Origin: Planctomycetota bacterium
Lineage (GTDB): Bacteria > Planctomycetota > Planctomycetia > Planctomycetales > Planctomycetaceae
Direction: 5' to 3'
Length of the DNA: 50,230 nt
Assembly (NCBI GenBank): GCA_016872645.1
Contig: VGZH01000040.1
Span: forward strand, 1 to 50,230
Translations under genes and position numbers: made by a program
Shown: one piece after another, positions 25,612-35,677 of the stretch
Layout of the letters: each line of letters begins with the position of its first letter
Numbering within the stretch: the first letter of the stretch is position 1
Notes under the pieces: model-generated
The model's input: only the letters and a program-made list of their open reading frames with translations
The model's database searches: none
What the model was told of the DNA's origin: nothing

Positions 25612-27153
25612 TCACACCGTATTCTTTTTCACGGCCGCGTAGAGACTTTTCACAGCCGCGTAGAGAAAGTAGGCGGGCAACCCCAATACGATCAGAATCA
25701 ATGCGACGTGCGCGGCGAACGATTCCAGCCGATACGCGGTTGGCAGGAACCAGACGTAGAAGCCGACAAACAGCAGTGGCGTCACCGGATAGCCCAGCGT
25801 GCGATACGGTCGATGCCATTCAGGATGCTTGTATCGCAGCACGATCACGCCGATGACCGACAGCACCAGAAATACGCTGGCCGAGAAGATGACGTAGTCC
25901 GTTAGGATATCGAACAAGTCGCGAGTCTTGAGCGCGGCGACGTAGTGCTTCGAGACTCGTGCCCCAACCACCATCAGCGAAGCCATCGTCGCTTGCGTGC
26001 AAATCGCAATGGTCGGCGTGCGATAGCTCGGATGGACGTGCCCGAGTTTCTCAAAGAACACACCATCGTGCCCCAGCGCGTAAGCGACTCGTGGGCTTTG
26101 CATCAGGTTGCTGTTGATCGCTCCGAACGAACTGATCGCGATCACGACCGAGAGGGCGGTAACTCCTGCCGTGGCCCAGCCGGGGCCAAAAACGCCGAGC
26201 TGCTTCCGCAGCATCGCCTGAGCAGTTGTACCGGGTGTCTCGACCAGTTCGGTCATGTTGAGCACTCCGTGATAGGCCACGTTCGCCCCGACGTAGACCA
26301 GGATCAGAATGCCGACGCCGGCGAACAACGCGCGGGGAATATTCTTGTTGGGATCCCGAACTTCCGCCGCCACAGGAGCAACACCGTCCCATCCGTTGTA
26401 GGACCACATCACTGCCAGCAGGATCGCCGCCATCTGGGCCGGCAGCGTTGTGTATCGGGGTACCGTCATCTCTTGGAATTTCTGCGGTGTAAGTGTCGAC
26501 ACGGCGGGGTCGAAGAGCGCGGGATCGAAGTGCGAAGTGAAATGGTCCCACCGCAAGGCCGAACTTCCAATTAGCATGAGCACCAGCGGCAGCAAAGCAA
26601 TCAACGCAACACTTCCGGCTTTGATGACCGTCGTGATGCCTTGCACGTTGCCGCCCCAGATGGCTCCACGGACATTCACAAACGCGACGAACGCGATCAG
26701 TAATATCGATCCGACGACCAGCGTAATCTCGCTGAGTTGTCCCTGAATGCCACAGACCACCGCTAACGTCTCGAGAATCATGATTGCCAGCGCACCACAC
26801 GACGCCGGCGTGCCGAAGAAGAATTCGCTCCAGCCGTACAGGAACGCGACCGGCTTGCCGTAGGCTTCCTTCAAATAGTTATACATCCCGCCGGCGCGCG
26901 GCAGCATCGCGGCCAACTCAGCAAAGCAGAGCGCTCCCATCAGACAGACCAGCCCGCCGCCAATCCAACCGGCAATGATCAACGGAAACGAGTCCGCATC
27001 CGCCGCGATGAGTCCCGGTTTTCGAAAGATCCCCGAGCCAATCGTGTTCCCGACCACCATCGCGATTGCGATGCCCAGGCCGAGCACTCGGACTAACTCG
27101 TGACGCGAGCCGGATGTTGCATCGCTCGGCGCGGTGGCAGGATCAACAGACAT
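25612..27153 (-). CDS. APC-superfamily amino acid permease
   Basis: This 513-aa polytopic inner-membrane protein has about 12 hydrophobic segments. The first carries the APC signature GNTIGSGIFRKPG, where the backbone binds the substrate's carboxyl and amino groups. The second has GALCFAELAAMLPRAGGMYNYLKEAYG, and a later segment has AVMWSYNGWDGVAPVAAEVRDPNKNIPRA, as in the LAT-like branch. It probably takes up or exchanges an amino acid; the substrate is unknown. GGAG lies eight bases before the ATG. First gene of a two-gene run with the DapA-like aldolase. Confidence 0.92.
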   Translation of the reverse strand: MSVDPATAPSDATSGSRHELVRVLGLGIAIAMVVGNTIGSGIFRKPGLIAADADSFPLIIAGWIGGGLVCLMGALCFAELAAMLPRAGGMYNYLKEAYGKPVAFLYGWSEFFFGTPASCGALAIMILETLAVVCGIQGQLSEITLVVGSILLIAFVAFVNVRGAIWGGNVQGITTVIKAGSVALIALLPLVLMLIGSSALRWDHFTSHFDPALFDPAVSTLTPQKFQEMTVPRYTTLPAQMAAILLAVMWSYNGWDGVAPVAAEVRDPNKNIPRALFAGVGILILVYVGANVAYHGVLNMTELVETPGTTAQAMLRKQLGVFGPGWATAGVTALSVVIAISSFGAINSNLMQSPRVAYALGHDGVFFEKLGHVHPSYRTPTIAICTQATMASLMVVGARVSKHYVAALKTRDLFDILTDYVIFSASVFLVLSVIGVIVLRYKHPEWHRPYRTLGYPVTPLLFVGFYVWFLPTAYRLESFAAHVALILIVLGLPAYFLYAAVKSLYAAVKKNTV

Positions 27154-27176
27154 GCGGCGGCTCCTGACATTCCCAC

Positions 27177-27206
27177 AAAAAAACCCGGCTTCGGGAAGAA
27201 GCCGGG
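27177..27206 (-). terminator. Intrinsic terminator of the gene at 27227-28342
   Basis: CCCGGCTTC and GAAGCCGGG form a perfect 9-bp stem with a 5-nt loop. On the minus strand it is followed by seven T residues. It separates the unknown exported protein from the APC permease transcript. Confidence 0.9.
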
Positions 27207-27226
27207 CTGAGAGGTTCGGCCGGGAG

Positions 27227-28342
27227 TCATCCCTCGCGACTGGGTTTACTGGACTTGGGCACCAGCATCAACTGCGGTTTGGGGTCGAATGCGAAGGTGT
27301 GCTTGGGCAGCGGAGCGACCTTGCGGTCGCGAGTGATCGCTTTTGAAAGCTTCGGAAAGACCCAATTCGTTTTTTCTTGCTCGGGAACCAATAAAGACTG
27401 GGGCATGACAACCTCAGTTTGGGTTTGTGCATTCACCTGTTTGCGTTCGGCAAAGAACTCGTACATGCGCGGAATCAGCGGGTCATCGTCCGTGTCGAAT
27501 GAGCCAACGCAGACCAGCGAACGATCGCGTTCGTGCCAGACGAACGCATCGAATTTCCGGCCATAGTGCAGGGTGCAATCGCGCAGCGCATGGCAGAGGA
27601 TTTCCGCGTGATGTCCGGCATCGTCGAGCGATCTGCTGATTTCAAATTCTTCGTCGTTCGACTTGCTGACAAACTGCGCTTTGCCACGGAACGAGGCAAC
27701 AACCAATGTGTACTTGCCTGGGTTCGTCAGCAGCGAGTCTCTGCGGCCGGCGTTGAGTCTCACGAGCAACGGATCCCCCTTCCGCTGCATGACCTCCTCA
27801 GCGGATAGCATCGGATTGATGGTCAGAAAGGCTCCGCTGAGCGGACCGGGCCTCCCCGGAGTCGGATGAAAGACGGCGTGCTCCGAAAATTCCTTCGGAT
27901 TGAAGCCCTTGATCCAATTCAATGTCTTCTGAGCCACCCGATCTTCTGACGAGGCGTAGTTTCCTGCGACGACGCAGATGCGGTTGTCCTTCGATTTGAT
28001 TTCGCGGCGGACAATCTTTCCTTCACGCTGGAACGTACTTAAAGGTTCAATCTTTTCCTTCTGCTCGAAGATGTAAGCTGGAATACCCTTCTTGCGCAGT
28101 TCCAGCACCAGACTGTTGGCCGCCTCTTTCATGTCGGGACCTTCAACGCGAGACTCCGGCGGTGGTTCGGACAAGCTGGCCACCATGATCATCCACGGAC
28201 CATGCTGCTGGCCAAGTTCATACTTTTTGCCTTTGGTTGCATCGATTTTTTCAGCCAGCGCCGGCGTTGTCGCGAGGCTCACTAAAACCAACACACCACT
28301 TAACATCAACAAACGCAAAGAGCGATTCACGGCAGACTCCAT
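27227..28342 (-). CDS. Unknown exported protein
   Basis: I do not recognise a named family in this 371-aa protein. It has a signal peptide (LRLLMLSGVLVLVSLATTPALA, cut likely after residue ~30). The mature part has a block WMIMVASLSE...ANSLVLELRKKGIPAYIFEQ, which recalls a SPOR-like or transglutaminase-neighbourhood fold only loosely. A second block KYTLVVASFRGKAQF followed by AGHHAEILCHALRD looks like a repeat of the same unit. So the protein may hold two copies of a small alpha/beta domain, each starting with a VAS motif. The C-terminal ~60 residues are Pro/Lys-rich. It has its own terminator and is monocistronic. Confidence 0.75.
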   Translation of the reverse strand: MESAVNRSLRLLMLSGVLVLVSLATTPALAEKIDATKGKKYELGQQHGPWMIMVASLSEPPPESRVEGPDMKEAANSLVLELRKKGIPAYIFEQKEKIEPLSTFQREGKIVRREIKSKDNRICVVAGNYASSEDRVAQKTLNWIKGFNPKEFSEHAVFHPTPGRPGPLSGAFLTINPMLSAEEVMQRKGDPLLVRLNAGRRDSLLTNPGKYTLVVASFRGKAQFVSKSNDEEFEISRSLDDAGHHAEILCHALRDCTLHYGRKFDAFVWHERDRSLVCVGSFDTDDDPLIPRMYEFFAERKQVNAQTQTEVVMPQSLLVPEQEKTNWVFPKLSKAITRDRKVAPLPKHTFAFDPKPQLMLVPKSSKPSREG

Positions 28343-28614
28343 TCCACCGAACGGATGAAAAGTTAGATCGCGAAGGGCTGACTTCGCCGCTCACGAAAAG
28401 GCAGGATTGTCGGAAAGGGACGGGATGGTAGCCCCGACTCAAAAAACAGGTCTAGACTGATTCTGATGCGGAATTCATGCGTGGCCGACCCGTCCCGAGC
28501 GGAACGGATACAAGACGCGCCCATCACATCGCCTCGCGACTTGTCGGCGGCGCGCGGCTTCTCGTATCGTGCGACGTGGGTCTTCAATCACTTTGACGAA
28601 TCCTGGAGAAAACG

Positions 28615-30018
28615 ATGTCTGCAACAACTTCTTCGGCCGGTCGATTGGATGCGGCGTATCGCGCGCGGTTCCCAGTCTCGGCCAAGCTGTTTGAACGCAG
28701 CTCGCGACTGTTCCCCAACGGAGTGACTCACGACGGCCGCTACTTGCAGCCGTTCCCGATTTTCGCTGCCGAGGCGTTCGGATCGAAAAAGACCGACGTC
28801 GACGGGCACAAGCTAATCGACTATTGGGTCGGCCACGGAGCGTTGTTGCTGGGACACTCGCACCCGGCGATCGTGGCCGCCGCGCAGAAGCAAGTCGCGA
28901 AGGCCACGCACCCCGGGGCCTGTCACGAACTCGAAATCGAATGGGCCGAGTGGGTCCGCCGGCTCGTCCCGTCCGTCGAACAGATGCGGTTCACGAACAG
29001 CGGCACCGAAGCGACGCTGATGGCGATCCGCATTTGCCGCATCGTCAGCGGCCGGAACAAGGTCATCAAATTCGCCGGCCACTTTCACGGTTGGCACGAC
29101 TCGGTGATCATCTCGTCCGAACCACCGCATCCGGCGAACGTCCTGGCCGGTGAGTTTCCGGAAGTGACCGACTATCCGACTCCCGGCGTGACCGTCGGTG
29201 TCTCTGGCGACGTCGTCATCGTTCCGCCCAACGATCTCGCCGCGCTGGCTCGCGCGATCGACGAACATCAACCCGCCTGTGTGATCCACGAAGGAAACGG
29301 CGCACGTTGGGGCGTTGTTCCCGCTCGGCCAGATTTCGTGCGCGGCGTGCGGCAAGTGACCCGCGAGAAGGGTGTGATCTTCATTCTCGATGAAGTCATC
29401 ACCGGCTTCCGAGTCGCACCGGGTGGCTTTCAGGCGATCTGCGATGTTCAACCCGACCTGTCGACGTTTGCGAAAGTCCTCGCGGGCGGCTTGCCCGGCG
29501 GAGTGCTCGGCGGCCGAGCCGATTTGATGCAGGCGCTCGCATTCGGCAATCCGCTCGGCAAGAAGATGAAGCATCCCGGCACCTATAACGGCAATCCGCT
29601 CTCGGCCGCCGCCGGCATCGCGGCTCTGGAGATCGTTTCGACCGGAGAACCCAATCGCCGAGCCAACGAGATCGCCGCGCTGCTGCGCGGCAAACTCAAC
29701 GCCCTCTTCGCCGAGAAGAACGTGAACTGGATCGCGTACGGCGATTACTCGGCGATCAAGATCCTGCCGAACTACGATGGCCCCCGTTCGATCAGCGATG
29801 ACTTTCTGCCGTATGGCGGCGACTGGCGCAAGCTCGACGCCAAGCAAGACGCCGCGCTGTCTCAGGCCTTTCGCTGCGCGCTGCTGCTCGGCGGCGTCGA
29901 CTGGATGGGTTGGGCCGGCAGCACCTCGGCCGCTCACGACGAGCATGACGTCGCTCACACCGTCAAAGGCTTCTCGCAAGCCATCGACTGGCTACGCGGC
30001 GACGGGTTTGTGAGGTGA
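28615..30018 (+). CDS. Class III PLP aminotransferase, glutamate-1-semialdehyde aminomutase-like
   Basis: This 467-aa fold-type I PLP enzyme has the class III pattern: NSGTEATLMAIRICR (phosphate site), HFHGWHD, the cofactor Asp in FILDEVITGFR, and the Schiff-base Lys in STFAKVLAGGLPGGVLGG. The FAGHFHGWHD and PGTYNGNPLSAAA motifs place it near glutamate-1-semialdehyde 2,1-aminomutase (HemL). It is longer than HemL (about 430 aa) and has a different C terminus (VDWMGWAGSTSAAHDEHDV), so it is more likely a paralogue acting on another amino ketone or amino acid. GGAG lies about eight bases before the ATG. The MATE gene starts six bases after its stop. Confidence 0.88.
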   Translation: MSATTSSAGRLDAAYRARFPVSAKLFERSSRLFPNGVTHDGRYLQPFPIFAAEAFGSKKTDVDGHKLIDYWVGHGALLLGHSHPAIVAAAQKQVAKATHPGACHELEIEWAEWVRRLVPSVEQMRFTNSGTEATLMAIRICRIVSGRNKVIKFAGHFHGWHDSVIISSEPPHPANVLAGEFPEVTDYPTPGVTVGVSGDVVIVPPNDLAALARAIDEHQPACVIHEGNGARWGVVPARPDFVRGVRQVTREKGVIFILDEVITGFRVAPGGFQAICDVQPDLSTFAKVLAGGLPGGVLGGRADLMQALAFGNPLGKKMKHPGTYNGNPLSAAAGIAALEIVSTGEPNRRANEIAALLRGKLNALFAEKNVNWIAYGDYSAIKILPNYDGPRSISDDFLPYGGDWRKLDAKQDAALSQAFRCALLLGGVDWMGWAGSTSAAHDEHDVAHTVKGFSQAIDWLRGDGFVR

Positions 30019-30024
30019 TGCGGC

Positions 30025-31455
30025 GTGGGACAAACTTCGCCAATCACTGATGACCAAGCCGCCGCGAACTCGCCGTTGCTGACCGCCCCGTTGCGTTCGA
30101 CGATGCTGCGGTTGGCGTGGCCGGTGTTTGTCGAACAGTTTTTGAATTTTCTCGTCGGCTTCACCGACATGTTTCTGGCGGGCTTCATCAGCAAGGAAGC
30201 CACGACCGCCGTCGGCCTCGCAGCGTATGTCAGTTGGTTGGCCTCGAACATTTTCACGCTGGTCAGCACGGGTACGGTCGCCGTTGTCGCTCGGCATTGG
30301 GGAGCGGGCGAGTTCGATTCTGCCACTCGCGCAGCGAACCGAGCCGTCGCGATCGCGTCATTGGTCGGGATTGGCGTGTATGCCCTGATCTGGTTTGCGG
30401 CTCCGTGGTATGCGGCATTGATGCAATTGCACGGAGACACTGCTGGCATGGTGGTCCGCTTCCTGCGGATTGACGGCGCCGGCTATCTGTTCTCGTGCCT
30501 CACCGTGGCCGGAGCCGCGGCGCTGCGCGGCAGCGGTCAAATGCGTGTGCCGATGATGATCCTAGGATGCGTCAACATTCTGAACGTCGTCGTCACGACG
30601 CTGCTGAGCGGGGTTGGTCCGGCCGAGTGGCTGTCGATTTCAGATCGCCTCGGCATTCCGAAATTTGGCTTGGATGGCATCGCCTACGGCACGTTGATCG
30701 CCCGCACGATCGGCGGTTTGCTGACTCTGGGTGTGCTCAGCGGCGGCTGGTTCGGATTGAAGTTGATTCGACGCGAAATCTCGCTGCGCGGTGAACCGGC
30801 GCGGCGCATCCTGCGAATCGGATTGCCAGCCGGCTTGGATGGGCTGCTGCGCTGGTCGGGGCAGCTTGTCTTCCTCATGATCGTGGCTCGGCTGAGTGAC
30901 AACGAATCCGAGCGAACGGCGATCATGGCCGCGCATCTGATCGGGATGCAGGTCGAAGCGATTTCGTTTTTGCCGGCCTGCGCCTGGGGGATGGCGGCGG
31001 CCACGCTGGTCGGACAATCGCTGGGGGCGAAGCTGCCGGAACGAGCACTCGCGGGGGGACATGAGGCGGTCAAGCAGTGCGCCGTGTTGGCGCTCGTCCT
31101 GACGGCGGTCTTTTTCCTCGCCGCTCAACCGATTTATGAACTGATGCACATGGACGCTCAAGTCCACGCGATCGGCGTGGGACCGTTCCGCTTCAATGCC
31201 CTGTTTCAAATCCCGCTCGTGATCGCGATCGTCTACACGTTTGCCCTGCAAGGAGCCGGCGAGACTCGCCAACCAATGAAGGTCAGCCTGCTGGGAGTCT
31301 TCGGCGTACGTCTGACGCTGGCGTACGTCTGCGGCATCGTCCTGCACGGCGGATTGCTCGGAGCCTGGGTCGGCATGTGCTTCGACAACACCACGCGAGC
31401 AACACTGGTGGCCTGGCTGTTCCGCCGCGGCCGGTGGATGTCTCAGAGTCTCTAA
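30025..31455 (+). CDS. MATE-family multidrug/toxin exporter
   Basis: This 476-aa inner-membrane protein has about 12 hydrophobic segments in two similar halves, as in MATE antiporters that expel cations using Na+ or H+. The first segment is LRLAWPVFVEQFLNFLVGFTDMFLAGF. Second-half marks are AAHLIGMQVEAISFLPACAWGMAAATLVGQSLGA and MKVSLLGVFGVRL. The start is GTG at 30025 with GAGGTG upstream; an ATG before LRLAWPV would give a shorter N terminus. It is coupled to the aminotransferase gene by a six-base gap, so it might export a related product, but this is speculation. The 216 bp after it hold no gene. Confidence 0.92.
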   Translation: MGQTSPITDDQAAANSPLLTAPLRSTMLRLAWPVFVEQFLNFLVGFTDMFLAGFISKEATTAVGLAAYVSWLASNIFTLVSTGTVAVVARHWGAGEFDSATRAANRAVAIASLVGIGVYALIWFAAPWYAALMQLHGDTAGMVVRFLRIDGAGYLFSCLTVAGAAALRGSGQMRVPMMILGCVNILNVVVTTLLSGVGPAEWLSISDRLGIPKFGLDGIAYGTLIARTIGGLLTLGVLSGGWFGLKLIRREISLRGEPARRILRIGLPAGLDGLLRWSGQLVFLMIVARLSDNESERTAIMAAHLIGMQVEAISFLPACAWGMAAATLVGQSLGAKLPERALAGGHEAVKQCAVLALVLTAVFFLAAQPIYELMHMDAQVHAIGVGPFRFNALFQIPLVIAIVYTFALQGAGETRQPMKVSLLGVFGVRLTLAYVCGIVLHGGLLGAWVGMCFDNTTRATLVAWLFRRGRWMSQSL

Positions 31456-31671
31456 ATGGATCGCGGCCAATAACTGCGATTCCCGGAGAGGCGAACGCGC
31501 GAGCGGCGGGCAAGCCCCTGAGGCCTGCGGCTAACCCCGATTTATCATGAGCCAAATTTTGTACGAAGCGCAGGCAGCCACCAAGTCTCCCCGGGCCATG
31601 AATAATCTGCACGAGCGCCGGCCGCTCACGAAAAGCGAGACAAATTCCTGCGAATCGAATCCGCTGAAAAC

Positions 31672-34368
31672 TCAGTTGACGAATCGTTGATGCCCGGTCG
31701 CGTCAAATTCGGCGAGTGTGTTGTTGAGCTCGAACTGGATCGACTCCAAGCGGGCTGCGTCGGTGATCTTTTTTCCGGCGCGGTCGGTGACGTAGAAGGC
31801 GTCGAGCACTTGATCGAGCGATGTGGCGATCTTGGCTAACTCGATGGAGAGTTCCAGTCGGTAAACCGCTCGGCTGATCGTGTAGAGCAGGCCGGGGCGG
31901 TCGTGGGCGAAGACGCAGACGATGTTACAGCGGTCGGACGAATCGTTGTCGATGGTCACGCGGTTGGGCAGGTCGCTGATCGGAGCATTCGTGCTCTTCC
32001 AACGGAAGCGGCGAGAACGCAGAAACATCTCATCGACTTTGACCTCTTTGCGGAGAACCCGGCGGATCGCCTGGCCGACTTCTTCCATGCGATGCGGTGG
32101 TACCGGCCCCGTGAAGTCGGTGTCTCGAACCGAGAACACATCGACGACGATGCCGTCGGTCGTCGTGCAAATCTGGGCCGAGAGGATTTCCAATCTTTGT
32201 GAAGTCAGCGTCCCCGTGATGCGATGAAAGCAGCCTTCGGAATGCAAGCGGTCGAGCACGATGCGGTACTCGACGGTGTCGGTCTCGGTATCGTGAGTCC
32301 CCTCGACGACGATTTCGCCTGGCTGCAGGCGGCGGATGATTTCCAGATCTGCCGCGACCCGGTCGCGGGGCGTGCCGAGCAAATAGTGGGCGGGAAATTG
32401 GTTCAAATGCAGATCGACCCACTGCGTCAGTTTCTCGCGATCTTCGCTCGATCCGTCGTTGAGGCTCAGATGCCGGGCGACGTGCTCGCGAACTTTGCTC
32501 AGCCGCTCCTCCTCAAAGAACTTGGGATGTTTACCGCTGAGAATCAGCATCGCTCGGCCATAGAGATCCGTCAGAAGTCCCGATTTCCAATCGTTCCAGA
32601 TGCCGGGGCCCACGGCCGAGATGTCGGCGACCGTCAGTACGTAGAGCATCGTCAGCCATTCTGGACTTCCGACCATATGGCTGAATCGCGCGAGTTCGCC
32701 GGGATCTGCGATATCGTGTCGGAATGCGACATCGGCCATCACCAGGTGCTTGAGGACCAGAAACATCAGCAGTTGCCGCTGCGGCTCTGGCAGGCCGAGG
32801 CGATTGGCGATTCTTTCGGCGATGCTGCGACCGAGTTCGCTGTGATCTTCGATACCCCCCTTGCCGACGTCGTGCAGTAACAGCGCGAGATGCAGCACCG
32901 GCTTCAGTTTGATCTCTCGGTAGGCGACTCCAACCGGGCCGGGCTCCTGCTCGAATGATTCGATGATCGACATGGCTCGCAGCGTATGCTCATCGACCGT
33001 GTAGCTGTGGTACGCATTGAATTGCAGCAGGCAACGGACGCGTGAGAATTCTGGCAGCACGACTTCCAGCACGCCGGTCTCGTACATGGCTCGCAGCGTC
33101 GTCGCGAGACTGCCTCGCGGTTCGAGGATCGCCATGAACAGTTCCGAGCATTCCGCGTCGAGCACTCGGCTAAAGTCGGACGATGTTTGCCGAATGCGCT
33201 CCAGCACTCGCGGTGCGATCGCGACTTTGTTTCTAGCCGCCGTCAGAAAGAGTCGCAGCACCTGGTGCAGGCCTGAGCAAACAAAATCGAGCCGTCGAGA
33301 CGCCACATCTAATTGCGTCGGGCTGATGAAGAAATGCCCGTCCTGGCGGCGTTCGAGCAGCAGATTGAGCAACCGCTTATTCCACGTCAGCCGACGATGC
33401 CGCGCGATGAATCGCGCCACAATACTGGAAATGGCAACCGTGTGTTGAAAGTATTCCTGCATGAAACGTTCGACCGGAATCTGTGCCGGCGTGGCTTCAA
33501 TACCCCGCTCGGCCGCGATCCGGAGTTGCTCGTCGCGAGTCAGTCGATCCTGTGCTTTGCCAGCGGCGAAATGCAGGTCCATCCGAATCTTCATCAGGAA
33601 TTCCTGTGCGGTGATCAGCCTGCGAGCGTCCTCGCCCAACAACCCTCCGTTCAGCCGCAGCGAGTCGATGTCGGGCACGCTGTACCATGCGAAGCCGATC
33701 CAACGCAGCAGATGCAGATCGCGCAGGCCGCCGCGCGAGCACTTGATGTCCGGTTCCAATTGCTGCACCGCGCCGCCGTGTTTTTCGACGTCCTCTTCAC
33801 GGTTGGCGATCGAAGACTCAAAGAAAGCACTTCGCCCTGCTCGGACGACTTTCCGCTCGAATGTTCGCTTGAGGCTGGCGACCAATTCTGTCGATCCCCA
33901 CAGCGGCTGCATTTCGATCAGCGAGGTCGCGACCGTCGAGTCCTCGAGCGCCATCGCGATCGCGGCTTTGGGAGTCCGGACGCTGTGTCCCAATTCAAGC
34001 TGTGCGTCGTACAAACTGTGCTGACAGCGATTCACGACCGGTTTGAACTCGTTGGCCACCGATGGTTCGTGCAAGAACATGATGTCGATATCGGAGTACG
34101 GCGCCAGTTCACCACGTCCCGTCCCGCCGACAGCCACAATCGCGGAATGGCGTTCGAGCTTCTGCGCGACGGCCGGAGGAACGATCGTCAACGCCTCCAG
34201 CCATTGCTCGACGACGAAGGCTCGCATGCCGTCGGAGAGCATCGTCGCGGTTTGCCCACCGCTCGCACCGTGCGCAAATTGCTTGCGGGCACGCTCGCGA
34301 ATCTCGGCAACGCGAGCACGCAAAACTTCCAAATGGTTCGAAACAGCCGCAGGGGTCGTCGTGGTCAT
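31672..34368 (-). CDS. glnD: [Protein-PII] uridylyltransferase / uridylyl-removing enzyme
   Basis: This 898-aa nitrogen-status sensor modifies PII protein at low glutamine and demodifies it at high glutamine. The domain order is complete. The nucleotidyltransferase site is GGTGRGELAPYSDIDIMF (about residues 79-97, with the two catalytic Asp). Next come the GlnE-like helical region with CSRGGLRDLHLLRW, the HD hydrolase with LALLLHDVGKG and DHSELG near residues 490-505, and two C-terminal ACT domains (from about 700, and CNIVCVFAHDRPGLLYTISRA near 815). Length is normal. The ACT domains bind glutamine in the family. No PII gene is in the window. Confidence 0.95.
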   Translation of the reverse strand: MTTTTPAAVSNHLEVLRARVAEIRERARKQFAHGASGGQTATMLSDGMRAFVVEQWLEALTIVPPAVAQKLERHSAIVAVGGTGRGELAPYSDIDIMFLHEPSVANEFKPVVNRCQHSLYDAQLELGHSVRTPKAAIAMALEDSTVATSLIEMQPLWGSTELVASLKRTFERKVVRAGRSAFFESSIANREEDVEKHGGAVQQLEPDIKCSRGGLRDLHLLRWIGFAWYSVPDIDSLRLNGGLLGEDARRLITAQEFLMKIRMDLHFAAGKAQDRLTRDEQLRIAAERGIEATPAQIPVERFMQEYFQHTVAISSIVARFIARHRRLTWNKRLLNLLLERRQDGHFFISPTQLDVASRRLDFVCSGLHQVLRLFLTAARNKVAIAPRVLERIRQTSSDFSRVLDAECSELFMAILEPRGSLATTLRAMYETGVLEVVLPEFSRVRCLLQFNAYHSYTVDEHTLRAMSIIESFEQEPGPVGVAYREIKLKPVLHLALLLHDVGKGGIEDHSELGRSIAERIANRLGLPEPQRQLLMFLVLKHLVMADVAFRHDIADPGELARFSHMVGSPEWLTMLYVLTVADISAVGPGIWNDWKSGLLTDLYGRAMLILSGKHPKFFEEERLSKVREHVARHLSLNDGSSEDREKLTQWVDLHLNQFPAHYLLGTPRDRVAADLEIIRRLQPGEIVVEGTHDTETDTVEYRIVLDRLHSEGCFHRITGTLTSQRLEILSAQICTTTDGIVVDVFSVRDTDFTGPVPPHRMEEVGQAIRRVLRKEVKVDEMFLRSRRFRWKSTNAPISDLPNRVTIDNDSSDRCNIVCVFAHDRPGLLYTISRAVYRLELSIELAKIATSLDQVLDAFYVTDRAGKKITDAARLESIQFELNNTLAEFDATGHQRFVN

Positions 34369-34533
34369 CGGAGTCTGGATGAAGTTCGGGACATTGAGCG
34401 GCGAACTATCGACGACTGAGCCAGAATTGTCGAACGACCGCTACCCGAAAGCCCATCGCTGATTTGTTTTTCTGCCCTACGGAAGTCACGATATTCGCCC
34501 TCTTCGTCCTCTTTTCTCGGGAGCTGAATTCAC

Positions 34534-35592
34534 ATGCACGACACCAATCGACGTGACTTCCTTGAACGACTTGCCACCGGAACCGGAATCGGCCTGGGAC
34601 TGGGCATCGCTGGTTGTGCGAACAAAGACCAACAAGCTCCAGCCAACGCGAGCGCGGCGAGCAAGCCCGGTCGCAAACGTTTGCGAGCCGCGTTCTCGAA
34701 CGCTGGCTTGCAGAGCACCTGGTGTGCGCTCGGCAAAACGACGGCTGAGTTATGGGGCGATCTGCTCGACATCGAGATCGAATGGTTCGACGGCGAGTTC
34801 GACCCTGAGAAGCAGCGAAACAAGATCGATGCGATCGTCCACAAGGATTGGGATTTCTGCTGCTTCCAGGCCGTGCAGATCGACTCGCTGGCGGCTCCCG
34901 TCCGCAAACTCAAGCAGCGCGGCGTGCCGGTCATCTCGATGGACACGCTGCTGGTCGACATGGATAAGATGCGTGAGACCGGCGTCTGGTGCGAGGTCAC
35001 TCCCAATCACGTCGACATGGCGGAGAAGAGCGTCAGCTACTTGATGGAGAAGGTCGGCGGCAAAGGCAAAGTCATCCACATCGGCGGCCTGAGCGCTCAC
35101 AGCGGAGCGCAAGGTCGCAAACAAGGCTTTGACAACATCGTCAAAAAGTTTCCCGAAGTGAAGGTCGTCGGCGACGAAGTCCGCTGGTGCGACTGGAAGA
35201 AAGAAAAGGCTCGCAACACGTTCGAGTCACTGCTGGAACAAGAAAAGGAACCGATCGCCGGAGCCTTCTTCCACAGTGATGACATGGCGTTGGCCTCCGC
35301 GCCAGCCATCAAAGGGACGATTCACAAAGAGATGCAGATCGTCGCGGTCGATGGCCAGAAGGAAGGACTCGAAGCGGTGCAGAACGGAGTGCTCGCGGCG
35401 ACGACGGTGAATCCGGTCTGCCGTATTCATCGCACATCGCTGTTCATCGGCCAGTTCATTGCTCGCAACGGCGAGAAGGTTGAGAATGTGCCGATGGAAG
35501 TCATCACGCCCGGACCGCTGGTCTCGAAAGATCACCCAAACGATCTGGCCGCAATGTTCTACTTGGCCGATCCGACTCATTGCATTGTGTGA
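34534..35592 (+). CDS. Sugar-type ABC transporter periplasmic binding lipoprotein
   Basis: This 352-aa protein has both a twin-arginine start (TNRRDFLERLATG) and a lipobox ending at Cys-28 (IAGC), so it is probably a Tat-exported lipoprotein. The mature part has the type I periplasmic-binding fold of the LacI/RbsB group (Peripla_BP_4): FSNAGLQSTWCALG, FDGEFDPEKQRNKIDAIV, GVPVISMDT, GAFFHSDDMALASA, IVAVDGQKEGLEAVQNG. It should bind a sugar or polyol and deliver it to an ABC importer. No permease or ATPase gene lies beside it, so the partner is elsewhere. GGAG precedes the ATG. Confidence 0.9.
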   Translation: MHDTNRRDFLERLATGTGIGLGLGIAGCANKDQQAPANASAASKPGRKRLRAAFSNAGLQSTWCALGKTTAELWGDLLDIEIEWFDGEFDPEKQRNKIDAIVHKDWDFCCFQAVQIDSLAAPVRKLKQRGVPVISMDTLLVDMDKMRETGVWCEVTPNHVDMAEKSVSYLMEKVGGKGKVIHIGGLSAHSGAQGRKQGFDNIVKKFPEVKVVGDEVRWCDWKKEKARNTFESLLEQEKEPIAGAFFHSDDMALASAPAIKGTIHKEMQIVAVDGQKEGLEAVQNGVLAATTVNPVCRIHRTSLFIGQFIARNGEKVENVPMEVITPGPLVSKDHPNDLAAMFYLADPTHCIV

Positions 35593-35677
35593 GAGGCCAC
35601 TACGCGATCCGCACGACGCGCAAGCGAGTGGTTGATCGACGACAACTACATTCTTGCAGGTCGTGCTGGTGAGCCAG

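Noticed and set aside
28363-28587. 74-codon minus-strand frame upstream of the aminotransferase gene
   Set aside because: No leader, no motif and no ribosome site; it lies in the divergent promoter region.
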